Shown here: piece by piece, positions 8,286 to 15,374 of the stretch | Position numbering within the stretch: the first letter of the stretch is position 1 | Layout of the letters: each line of letters begins with the position of its first letter | NCBI GenBank assembly: GCA_026982355.1 | Contig: JALSHG010000112.1 | Location: forward strand, 1-39,967 | From: Thermodesulfovibrio sp. | GTDB taxonomy: Bacteria > Nitrospirota > Thermodesulfovibrionia > UBA6902 | Length of the DNA: 39,967 nt | Direction of reading: 5' to 3' | Made by a program: the position numbers and the translations under genes | Notes under the pieces: model-generated | Seen by the model: only the letters and a program-made list of their open reading frames with translations | Database searches by the model: none | Told to the model about the DNA's origin: nothing

Positions 8286-8328
8286 GGGCCGGCCGGCAAG
8301 GCCCTCCTTAACCGTTGCCGGCCGGCCC
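8286..8328 (-). terminator. GC-rich stem-loop downstream of the DUF4382 gene
   Basis: GGGCCGGCCGGCAA at 8286-8299 pairs perfectly with 8315-8328 around a 15-base loop. It lies 55 bases past the stop of the DUF4382 lipoprotein gene on the same strand. There is no long T-run, so it may protect the 3' end rather than terminate efficiently. Confidence 0.5.
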
Positions 8329-8382
8329 CTCAAAGTGTTCTAAATGCCGGCATCTCCCGTAGGCCGGCATATGAAGAACCGT

Positions 8383-9576
8383 CTACTCATCCTCAAACTC
8401 GATCTTGTAAGATATATACACCGGATTGTCTGAAGCGTCCAGGGCCTTGTAGTACTCGACCTCCACACTGCCTGATGAGGCCGGGATCTGGTCTGCACAT
8501 ATGATCCGGTCTGTGCCGCCTGTTTCATTTTCAATCCTTGTCTCCCGTGTAATAAGAATCGTCACGCCCGAGACCGTGATGGAATAGGTGTTGGAGTCGA
8601 TTGTGTATGCCGTGGCCTCCAGTTCAGGCTGCACTGTCAGGCCTGTGAACTGTGTCACGCTCCTGTCGGGCACATCACAGACCGCTGCGGCTATATCGTC
8701 GTCGCCGTCCACCTCAACCTTGGTGGCCAGGAACACGCTGCCGTTCCACGTTCCGTCCACCTCGACCTTCATGCCGACCTGCAAGTCAGCAATGCCGGAT
8801 ATGCCGCATGCCGCCCTCTCGTCATCGTCATCACAGGTGAACCGGACACTGTCTCCGGCCGATACAGTAACGACATTGCTGCCGGGAATGAAATCCGCCT
8901 TCAACACGGTCAGTTCGAACTCTCCGGTGGCGATGGACCGGATGATCCCCTTGAGCTCATAATCGTCTTCCTTGATCTCCTGATAGCTCTTGTACTCGGA
9001 ACCGTCGGCATCAAGCACCACCTTTGCCTTCACGGTGTTCGTGCCGGGGTCGTACACGAACTGCTTGAGATCGAAATCGAGGACCACCCGCTCTGTTCCC
9101 GCCACATTGGCTGCGCCCGGGATATCAATGACGCATGTGCCGCTGCTGCACGTTGTCCATGCATTCTCGCTGAAGGTGGGATTCGGGCTGATCTGCACAC
9201 CGCTCTTGTCGACGAGTATCAATTCCTCTCCAACCGTGATACGGACGCCGCTGTAGGTGCCCTCAGGCAGTGTGCCGAGCTTCTCGAGCACGCCGCTGAG
9301 CTCGCTCAGGTCATAAGTGAGGCCTTTCGCGGACTCAAACGCTGTCACCGCTGATTTGTCCGCAGCTTTCACGAACTCCACCTTGTAGATGGTCACGATC
9401 ACCTGACCATAAGCATCAGTGACGTCATCAGTGATGTAGACCCCGGCTGCAGGAGCTGTACTGCCTGCGGTCGTGGCGGTCTCACTGCCGCCGCACGAGT
9501 AAAGGAACCCTGCGAATGCCAGCAGAAATACTGCCAGAACACCCACCCTGAACCTTGTTGCCGTTAAGTGTTTCAT
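8383..9576 (-). CDS. DUF4382-type lipoprotein
   Basis: A 397-residue predicted lipoprotein: hydrophobic signal ending FLYSC-GG, with Cys28 as the likely lipidated residue. The segment after it, GVYITDDVTDAYGQVIVTIYKVEFV, is typical of DUF4382 domains (a beta-sandwich found in bacterial lipoproteins). The second half contains beta-rich stretches such as LQVGMKVEVDGTWNGSVFLATKVEVDGD that resemble DUF5666 units of the neighbouring protein. An acidic CDDDDERAACG patch might bind metal. AAGGAGG lies 7 bases before the ATG. It is the last gene of a three-gene group with DUF5666 and DUF6502 proteins. Biological role unknown. Confidence 0.75.
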   Translation of the reverse strand: MKHLTATRFRVGVLAVFLLAFAGFLYSCGGSETATTAGSTAPAAGVYITDDVTDAYGQVIVTIYKVEFVKAADKSAVTAFESAKGLTYDLSELSGVLEKLGTLPEGTYSGVRITVGEELILVDKSGVQISPNPTFSENAWTTCSSGTCVIDIPGAANVAGTERVVLDFDLKQFVYDPGTNTVKAKVVLDADGSEYKSYQEIKEDDYELKGIIRSIATGEFELTVLKADFIPGSNVVTVSAGDSVRFTCDDDDERAACGISGIADLQVGMKVEVDGTWNGSVFLATKVEVDGDDDIAAAVCDVPDRSVTQFTGLTVQPELEATAYTIDSNTYSITVSGVTILITRETRIENETGGTDRIICADQIPASSGSVEVEYYKALDASDNPVYISYKIEFEDE

Positions 9577-9605
9577 GCTTTTGTCCTCCTTTTGCTTCAG
9601 AGATT

Positions 9606-9625
9606 CTTTGCAGTAACCTGCAAAG
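9606..9625 (-). other. Hairpin between the two lipoprotein genes
   Basis: CTTTGCAG pairs with CTGCAAAG across a 4-base loop, starting right after the stop codon of the DUF5666 gene. There is no T-run, so it more likely tunes mRNA stability between the two genes than ends transcription. Confidence 0.4.
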
Positions 9626-11050
9626 TCAGTTGATTTTTTCTATCTCCACCTCCTCGGCAATGAAGACCCCGCCCTGATAGAGTCCTTCCACCTCGACGAT
9701 ATCGCCGGGATCCTTGACGTCGTCTATCGCGGCAAAGAATTCGGCTGCCGTGATGGCATTGCTGTTGTCATCCTCGAAGGTGACTGCCGGCCCGCTGACG
9801 TCGATCCGCACGCCGAGTATGGAGAAGGATGTTGCTGTCTCCGAGCCTGCATCCACCGGCCCGCTGAGCGAATATTCCGCCTCTGAGGAATCCATTCGTT
9901 CGACTTTGACTGCCACAACCCTGTCTCCGTCGACAAAACCTCCGATCTCTATCAGATCGCCGGTTCTGATGTCACCGAGAGAAAAAGACCTCAACTGCTG
10001 GCCTGATTCGTCATTGAAAATGGTGCTGCTGTTGACAGTGACACCGATACCAAACACCGTAACTGTTGATTTCTGGATATCCACACTCTCGACGGTCCCT
10101 TCTATACCGACCTCTGTCTCCCTGCGGGAGAGGAACTCGACCTTCTCTGCCACGAGCACTCCGCTGTCATTAACCGTACCCTTTATTTCAAGGAGCACAT
10201 CCAGTGCCACATCTCCCCGCAGGCCGTTCTCATATGCCGTGCTGCCGTCAGTATAGACCCGCAGGCCGTTGACCTTAAAGTCATGTGCAGATGAGAAGGA
10301 GGTCACAATCCCCTCCACCGCCATCTCATTGCCCGGAGCTGCAGTTTCAAGAGGTGCCTCAACGCTGACATGCGAGGCAACAAGCACATCTGCGGAGAAG
10401 GAGCCCTTGACTTCCACGAAATCACCGTTCCGAACCCGGGGGGAGGTTACGCCACTGTAGTCGACTGACAATCCGTTTATCTCAAACCTGCGCATGGCGG
10501 AATCAAGAGCTGATACCACACCCTTCACCTTCTCACCCGAAGCGGCAGGCTTCAGCTCTATGTACACAGCCCTTATATTTCCGACGGCGTCAAAAAATCC
10601 GCTCACGACCACGCTGTCTCCCCCGGCGAGATCCAATATGCCGCCGAAGCCTTTCAGTATGGTAGTGCCTTCAATAAACACGGTCTGCCCCATCACGACA
10701 ATACGGTCATTCACCGTATCTATGCCCTGCACCGGGCCGATCACCTCCGGATCAAAGTCTATGCTCAGGGCGGTGGTCCCGTCCGCCTTCACACGGACCT
10801 TCATCCCCACATCGAGGTTGTCCTCTGTAACAGCGGCGTCATCGGCGGTTATTGCAGCGTTGGCGGTATTGAACTCAATCCCGTTGACAAAAACACTGCC
10901 GAACGACGTTATGACACCATTGTAGAGCCCGGTTCCGCTGATCCCGCCTCCGGCAAAGTCCGATCCACCGTCACCACTGCACGAGCCCAGGAGCACCGCC
11001 GCCAGCAGAAATACAACAGTCGTCAAACCCTTCAATCTTGATATTGACAT
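9626..11050 (-). CDS. DUF5666-repeat lipoprotein
   Basis: A 474-residue predicted lipoprotein with a signal ending VLLGSC-SG (Cys24). The rest is a string of roughly six beta-rich repeats of about 65-70 residues with recurring elements such as VTSFSSAHDFKVNGLRVY, LEIKGTVNDSGVLVAEKVEF and IEIGGFVDGDRVVAVKVERM. This is the DUF5666 pattern (small barrel repeats), in which each unit ends with a statement like G-x-V-A-x-x-V-E. The early stretch GGGISGTGLYNGVITSFGSVFVNG is also typical. The ATG has GGAGGG upstream. Located between the DUF6502 gene (26 bases away) and the DUF4382 gene (49 bases away), so co-transcription is likely. Outer-membrane or periplasmic location inferred; function unknown. 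Confidence 0.75.
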   Translation of the reverse strand: MSISRLKGLTTVVFLLAAVLLGSCSGDGGSDFAGGGISGTGLYNGVITSFGSVFVNGIEFNTANAAITADDAAVTEDNLDVGMKVRVKADGTTALSIDFDPEVIGPVQGIDTVNDRIVVMGQTVFIEGTTILKGFGGILDLAGGDSVVVSGFFDAVGNIRAVYIELKPAASGEKVKGVVSALDSAMRRFEINGLSVDYSGVTSPRVRNGDFVEVKGSFSADVLVASHVSVEAPLETAAPGNEMAVEGIVTSFSSAHDFKVNGLRVYTDGSTAYENGLRGDVALDVLLEIKGTVNDSGVLVAEKVEFLSRRETEVGIEGTVESVDIQKSTVTVFGIGVTVNSSTIFNDESGQQLRSFSLGDIRTGDLIEIGGFVDGDRVVAVKVERMDSSEAEYSLSGPVDAGSETATSFSILGVRIDVSGPAVTFEDDNSNAITAAEFFAAIDDVKDPGDIVEVEGLYQGGVFIAEEVEIEKIN

Positions 11051-11075
11051 GCTACAAACCCTCCGTTATCGTTTG

Positions 11076-11876
11076 TCATTCCTCGAAATAAAAGACTCCT
11101 ATCCCCAATCTCTTCCGCCCCATGCCATCGATGGACGGATTTGCATCCCGGTCGTACTTCGAAATGAGCCTGTCCATGGACTCGACAAACTCCGCCGCCA
11201 TAGCCGAGATGCGGCTCCTGACCTCGTTGTATAACTCGAGGGGGATGTTGTCATATGAGACCTTTCTCTGAAAAAATGCATCAGACGGCTCGCTTGTAAT
11301 GTTATGATGTATCGTGGAGATGAATTCGCTCACATCCCTGCCCATGACGCCGAACTTCTCCACTTCTCCTTTCGTGACTATATAACCCCTCTTCAAAAGC
11401 CTCACCTGCCTGTCATCCATTTCGACGATACCGGCCCTGCACATCTCGTCCAGAATAGCCCTCGGGGGCACATCACCGCTGTATGCCTTGACAAGGGCTG
11501 AAAAGCTCTCTTCCCCGCCCTCAAACGGCAGGATGCGGGGCTCCCCTTTTTCGTTGGTGAACCCGGGGTCTTTCAGCCATCCGCTTATCACCCGTACCGC
11601 CCGGTTGTAGCGCTCGGCGGCACCGAGGTCATCCACTGGATCCATCTCCCTGAGCCTCCTGACCTCCTTGCGGGTAAGCCCGGTGATTGTGGCGATACGG
11701 GATATAGTCTGTTTCCTGCCGGGCACCCTGAACTCCCTTGAGGCGACATCCACGTAAACCCACCTGGCGATATCGGCAAACGTGCCGTAAGGTATATTGT
11801 TTTTCAGCAGTACCTGCATGAGCGGTCTCAGCAACCTCACCAGTGTCGAGACTATTGCCTGTTTTACACTCTCCAT
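11076..11876 (-). CDS. DUF6502 family protein, possible regulator
   Basis: A 266-residue cytoplasmic protein that matches the general features of DUF6502: N-terminal helices with LLRPLMQVLLKNNIPYGTFADIARWVYV, then RKQTISRIATITGLTRKEVRRLRE near residue 55, which reads as a helix-turn-helix, then a C-terminal helical part (LYNEVRSRISAMAAEFVESMDRLI). DNA binding is therefore a reasonable inference. The start is set at the ATG at 11876, because the longer in-frame TTG version would begin inside the -35 box of a consensus promoter. With this promoter the mRNA would begin at or next to the ATG and have no ribosome-binding site. It is the first gene of the DUF6502-DUF5666-DUF4382 group. Confidence 0.75.
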   Translation of the reverse strand: MESVKQAIVSTLVRLLRPLMQVLLKNNIPYGTFADIARWVYVDVASREFRVPGRKQTISRIATITGLTRKEVRRLREMDPVDDLGAAERYNRAVRVISGWLKDPGFTNEKGEPRILPFEGGEESFSALVKAYSGDVPPRAILDEMCRAGIVEMDDRQVRLLKRGYIVTKGEVEKFGVMGRDVSEFISTIHHNITSEPSDAFFQRKVSYDNIPLELYNEVRSRISAMAAEFVESMDRLISKYDRDANPSIDGMGRKRLGIGVFYFEE

Positions 11877-11883
11877 ATTTGGT

Positions 11884-11912
11884 ATTATATTCCCAAATTT
11901 TGTCTTTGTCAA
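11884..11912 (-). promoter_or_regulatory. Consensus sigma-70 promoter for the DUF6502 operon
   Basis: On the minus strand TTGACA (11907-11912) and TATAAT (11884-11889) are exact consensus hexamers separated by exactly 17 bases. Only 7 bases separate the -10 box from the ATG at 11876, so the predicted transcript start falls on or one base before the start codon, giving a leaderless mRNA. Confidence 0.85.
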
Positions 11913-11972
11913 GCAAAAAATGAATCTCGGCTTATCTTGTGCGGGTGGGGTTTCTGTTTTCAGATACGGACA

Positions 11973-12043
11973 CGGGGCACTTTGTAGGACTCAACGGGCG
12001 GGGCAGCTTGCCGGCGGACGGTGTTTTTTATGCCGTTGTAAAG
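11973..12043. repeat. Family 1 element, degenerate copy 7
   Basis: The right end GGTGTTTTTTATGCCGTTGTAAAG matches the GGCATTTTTATGCCGCTGTAAGG end of the 29567 copy over its length with several changes, and a GGGCGGGGCAGCTTGCCGGCGG middle resembles the long form. TTAA follows the right end. The left boundary is uncertain. Confidence 0.45.
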
Positions 12044-12128
12044 TTAAGTTGACTGCTGTGTTTTCCGATAATTAATCATGGAGGGTTCGATAAAACTGAA
12101 AACTTCAAACCATGAAAGGGGGAAATGA

Positions 12129-12458
12129 ATGAATGACTCCATCGGTAAGTGCAATATATGCAAGGATGTATACACGACAACGCATGTGGAAGTAGCGCCC
12201 GGCATATTCGTCTATGTCTGCGGCAGTTGCCTGGAAAAGGCCAAGGACAATTTCATCTGGCTGTGCATGAGCTGCGGCAAGGCATATCTCCGGCCGAAGA
12301 AACTCGTGATAAACAGAGTCAAGGACTACGAGCTGAAGAGGGCCTATATGTTGTGTGAGGACATGCAGATAATCCAGGGGATAGACATGTGCATCTCATG
12401 CAACCCGGAGAAAATACTTGATTACATGGAGGCCCAGCAGACTGCAATGGAATGTTGA
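12129..12458 (+). CDS. Small cysteine-rich zinc-ribbon-like protein
   Basis: A 109-residue soluble protein with four C-x-x-C pairs: CNIC (residues 8-11), CGSC (31-34), CMSC (46-49) and CISC (88-91), plus single cysteines at 76 and 109. The spacing suggests two zinc-binding units (C8/C11 with C31/C34, C46/C49 with C88/C91). The middle, LKRAYMLCEDMQIIQGIDMC, appears helical. GGGGG lies just upstream of several overlapping ATG codons (12125, 12129, 12133). It stands alone before the sulfate-activation block, separated by a repeat and a terminator-like hairpin. I recognise no characterised family; it could be a redox or metal sensor or an RNA-binding ribbon. Confidence 0.7.
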   Translation: MNDSIGKCNICKDVYTTTHVEVAPGIFVYVCGSCLEKAKDNFIWLCMSCGKAYLRPKKLVINRVKDYELKRAYMLCEDMQIIQGIDMCISCNPEKILDYMEAQQTAMEC

Positions 12459-12514
12459 CCTTGCTTTAATGTCGCATAAACGGGCAGGCTCACCAAAATA
12501 ATGCACCAGCACGG
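12459..12514. repeat. Family 1 element, copy 8, abutting a stop codon
   Basis: Begins CCTTGCTTTAATGTCGCATAA right after the TGA of the cysteine-rich gene and ends ...GCACCAGCACGG. TTGA flanks both sides (12455-12458, which contains the stop codon, and 12515-12518), a good 4-bp duplication. Confidence 0.6.
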
Positions 12515-12543
12515 TTGATGACGCCTGCCGGTGCATTATTTTG
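12494..12543 (+). terminator. 14-bp stem-loop after the cysteine-rich gene
   Basis: CAAAATAATGCACC at 12494-12507 pairs perfectly with 12530-12543 around a 22-base loop. The 3' arm ends in ATTATTTTG. It overlaps the family 1 element and probably separates the cysteine-rich gene from the adk promoter. The following 12544-12678 is AT-rich with no gene or clear signal. Confidence 0.5.
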
Positions 12544-12678
12544 CCGGTTTCTGCAAAAACGTTATTCCCGCCGCCGCGCCGCTCCTCCCCCGAGCATCCA
12601 ACATATTGAATTAATTGGATTTTTGCGATGCTAATTGCATTGATAAGCAAAAATTATATACTAATTTAAATTTTTATA

Positions 12679-12707
12679 TTGACTCCGTTAGAAACTCATT
12701 ATATCAT
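12679..12707 (+). promoter_or_regulatory. Promoter of the adk-sat-apr-qmo-hppA block
   Basis: TTGACT (12679-12684) and TATCAT (12702-12707) each match the sigma-70 consensus at five of six positions with a 17-base spacer, in AT-rich sequence. A start near 12714 gives a leader of about 157 bases before adk. The leader holds a T-rich stretch and a small GGGGGAACTCTATCCCC hairpin just before the ribosome-binding site; no known riboswitch was recognised. Confidence 0.65.
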
Positions 12708-12870
12708 ATCACCTTATTAAGACCTTCTTCTTGCTGTTTTTTACATAAACTGTTGTTTTTTTGCAGTAACGGTTAAATACCTCTAATCCATCTGGACAAT
12801 TGACGGGTACGTTTATCGTTGAGTTGAGAGGGGGAACTCTATCCCCAAACCATGTGAAAAGGAGACTTTT

Positions 12871-13524
12871 ATGAGACTTGTACTGTTAGGAGCGCCCGGA
12901 GCCGGAAAAGGGACGCAGGCGAAAAAACTTATTGAGAAGTACGGCATTCCACAGATTTCCACCGGAGATATCCTCAGAAAGGCCGTGGCGGACGGCACCC
13001 CCCTTGGAAAAGAAGCAAAATCCTACATGGACAAAGGCGAGCTTGTTCCGGATTCCGTTGTTATCGGGCTCGTGAAGGAGAGGCTTGCGCAGGACGACTG
13101 CAAGAAGGGGTATATCCTGGACGGGTTCCCGAGGAACACCGCGCAGGCCGAGACCCTTGACCAGGTGCTTGCGGACATGAACGCGCCCCTTGATGTCGCC
13201 CTTGTTGTGGATGTCGACAAGGACGACCTCATGAAGAGACTCACTGGGAGGCGCACGTGCCGGGGCTGCCAGCAGATGTACAATATACATTTCAGCCCAC
13301 CCCGGAAAGAAGGCGTATGCGACAAGTGCGGCGGAGAGCTTTACCAGAGGGATGACGACAAAGAGGAGACCATAAAGAACAGGCTTGATGTGTATGAAAG
13401 GTCAACAGCGCCGCTTATCGATTATTACGCCAAGAAAAACATTCTCAGGACCGTAAAAGGCGTGGGAAGTATTGATGACATATTCAACAACATCTGTTCA
13501 ATACTTGATTCTCAACAGTCATAA
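12871..13524 (+). CDS. adk: Adenylate kinase, zinc-lid type
   Basis: Catalyses AMP + ATP to 2 ADP in the cytoplasm. The 217-residue protein has the P-loop GAPGAGKGTQ (residues 7-16), the NMP-binding region ISTGDILR, DGFPRN (84-89) and a long lid whose four cysteines C130, C133, C150 and C153 bind zinc. Placed directly before sat, aprBA and qmoABC, it can handle the AMP released or consumed by APS reductase, which is why adk often joins this block in sulfate reducers. AAGGAG lies 8 bases before the ATG. The gene is read from the promoter at 12679-12707 and is 32 bases from sat. Confidence 0.97.
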   Translation: MRLVLLGAPGAGKGTQAKKLIEKYGIPQISTGDILRKAVADGTPLGKEAKSYMDKGELVPDSVVIGLVKERLAQDDCKKGYILDGFPRNTAQAETLDQVLADMNAPLDVALVVDVDKDDLMKRLTGRRTCRGCQQMYNIHFSPPRKEGVCDKCGGELYQRDDDKEETIKNRLDVYERSTAPLIDYYAKKNILRTVKGVGSIDDIFNNICSILDSQQS

Positions 13525-13556
13525 CGCATAACACGCGTTAAATTAAGGAGGAAAAA

Positions 13557-14771
13557 ATGGCACTGGTTAACCCCCATGGGAAAGAAAAAAAGCTCAAGCC
13601 CCTTCTGCTGACGGGAGAGGAACTCGCGGAAGCAAAGGAAAAGGCGAAAACACTCACTGAGGTCAGGATGTCTTCAAGGGAGACAGGCGACCTTATAATG
13701 CTCGGCATAGGGGGATTCACTCCCCTTGAGGGTTTTATGGGGCACGACGACTGGAAAGGCGTATGCGATGAATTCAAGATGGCGGACGGCACGTTCTGGC
13801 CCATCCCGATAACCCTTTCAACGACAAAGGGCAATGCGGACAGCATCAAGGACGGCGAGGAAGTGGCCCTTGTTGATGAAGAGAGCGGCGAGATAATGGG
13901 TATCATGACCGTCCGGGAAAAATACACGATTGATAAGGAGTATGAGTGCAAACAGGTCTTCAAGACAACCGATACCGAGCATCCGGGCGTCCTGAAGGTC
14001 ATGGAGCAGGAAGAGATTAACCTTGCAGGACCTGTAAAGGTGCTGAGCGAGGGGACGTTTCCCGCGGAATACAAGGGCATATACATGACACCGGCGGAAA
14101 CCCGCAAGCGCTTTGAGGAAAAAGGCTGGTCCACCGTGGCGGCCTTCCAGACGCGTAATCCCATGCACCGCTCGCACGAGTTTCTCGCGAAAATAGCCGC
14201 GGAAGTCTGTGACGGCGTTTTCATTCACATGCTTCTTGGAAAACTGAAACCGGGCGACATCCCCGCGGATGTAAGGCAGAGAGCCATTGACGCCCTTATC
14301 GAGAACTATTTCGTCAAGGATTCCATTATGGTCGGCGGTTATCCGCTTGACATGAGATATGCGGGTCCGAGAGAGGCGCTGCTGCATGCGGTTTTCAGGC
14401 AGAATTACGGCTGCAGCCACCTGATTGTCGGGCGAGACCATGCAGGCGTCGGCGACTACTACGGTCCGTTTGACGCCCATCATATCTTTGATGAAATTCC
14501 GAAGGGCTCTCTCGAGACCCAGCCGCTGAAAATCGACTGGACATTCTGGTGCCACAAGTGTGACGGAATGGCGTCCATGAAAACCTGCCCGCACGGAAAG
14601 GAAGACAGGCTTATCCTGAGCGGCACAAAGCTCAGAAAAATGCTTTCAGAGGGTGAAGAGGTGTCGGATAAGTTCAGCAGGCCCGAGGTGCTCAAGATAC
14701 TCAGGGAATACTATGAGGGTCTGACCGAAAAAGTGGAAATCAAGATGCACAAGTATGCCGAAGGCAATTAA
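13557..14771 (+). CDS. sat: Sulfate adenylyltransferase (ATP sulfurylase)
   Basis: Interconverts ATP + sulfate and APS + PPi, the activation step of dissimilatory sulfate metabolism (reversible in sulfur oxidisers). The 404-residue homomer-type enzyme contains [10 protein letters not shown] (residues 198-207), the adenylyl-transferase HxxH region, [12 protein letters not shown] near 292, and the C-terminal [12 protein letters not shown]. The cysteines in [18 protein letters not shown] probably hold a structural zinc, as in other bacterial ATP sulfurylases. AAGGAGG precedes the ATG. Directly follows adk and precedes aprB, as in sulfate reducers. The 168-base gap to aprB contains a short palindrome GGCTTAAGTTTAAGCC (14881-14896) and no gene that I can see. 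Confidence 0.97.
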   Translation: MALVNPHGKEKKLKPLLLTGEELAEAKEKAKTLTEVRMSSRETGDLIMLGIGGFTPLEGFMGHDDWKGVCDEFKMADGTFWPIPITLSTTKGNADSIKDGEEVALVDEESGEIMGIMTVREKYTIDKEYECKQVFKTTDTEHPGVLKVMEQEEINLAGPVKVLSEGTFPAEYKGIYMTPAETRKRFEEKGWSTVAAFQTRNPMHRSHEFLAKIAAEVCDGVFIHMLLGKLKPGDIPADVRQRAIDALIENYFVKDSIMVGGYPLDMRYAGPREALLHAVFRQNYGCSHLIVGRDHAGVGDYYGPFDAHHIFDEIPKGSLETQPLKIDWTFWCHKCDGMASMKTCPHGKEDRLILSGTKLRKMLSEGEEVSDKFSRPEVLKILREYYEGLTEKVEIKMHKYAEGN

Positions 14772-14939
14772 TGTGCAATCCTGTTTCTCCGGGACTGCAT
14801 TCCATAAGCGGGAAGGGGGTGTAAAGCAGACAGGTTGCCCGTTTCACGATAGATGAAGAAGCAGATTGCTCAGGAAATACGGCTTAAGTTTAAGCCTTGA
14901 AAACCCCAAAAGGACATATTTTGGAAAGGAGGATGTAAA

Positions 14940-15359
14940 ATGCCAAGTTTTGTAATCGCTGAAAAGTGTGACGGTTGTAAGGCACAGGACAAGACTGCAT
15001 GCCAGTATATCTGTCCCAATGACCTTATGACCCTGGACAGGGACCTGATGAAGGCCTACAATCAGGAGCCCGAGCAGTGCTGGGAGTGCTACAACTGCGT
15101 AAAGATCTGCCCGCAGCAGGCAATCGAGGTCAGGGGATACCAGGACTTCTGTCCGCTGGGAGCCAGTGTTATCCCTCTCAGGGGAACCGACTCGATAATG
15201 TGGACGATCAAGTTCAGAAACGGAGTGCTGAAGAGGTTCAAGTTCCCCATCAGGACGACCCCTGAAGCTTCCATTGAACCATATGCCGGCAAGCCGGAAG
15301 CGGATATGTCAAAGATAAAAGAACCTGGATTCTTTAACTACGAAGCCAGGAAAGAATAA
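14940..15359 (+). CDS. aprB: APS reductase beta subunit
   Basis: Iron-sulfur subunit of dissimilatory adenylylsulfate reductase; passes electrons between the Qmo complex and FAD in AprA. The 139-residue protein has two [4Fe-4S] ligand sets: C10-x2-C13-x7-C21-x3-C25-P and C47-x2-C50-x2-C53-x3-C57-P. Trp48, between the clusters, corresponds to the conserved tryptophan described for electron transfer in the Archaeoglobus enzyme. The C-terminal tail (from about residue 100) is the segment that wraps AprA in known structures. GGAGG lies upstream of the ATG; aprA begins 16 bases after the stop. Cytoplasmic. Confidence 0.97.
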   Translation: MPSFVIAEKCDGCKAQDKTACQYICPNDLMTLDRDLMKAYNQEPEQCWECYNCVKICPQQAIEVRGYQDFCPLGASVIPLRGTDSIMWTIKFRNGVLKRFKFPIRTTPEASIEPYAGKPEADMSKIKEPGFFNYEARKE

Positions 15360-15374
15360 AAAGGAGGGATGACG

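Noticed and set aside
12707-12870. A riboswitch in the adk leader
   Set aside because: Only a short hairpin and a T-rich stretch are visible; no conserved aptamer core was recognised.
14853-14900. A 15-codon frame MKKQIAQEIRLKFKP before aprB
   Set aside because: Too short, no ribosome-binding site, and it runs into a short palindrome.
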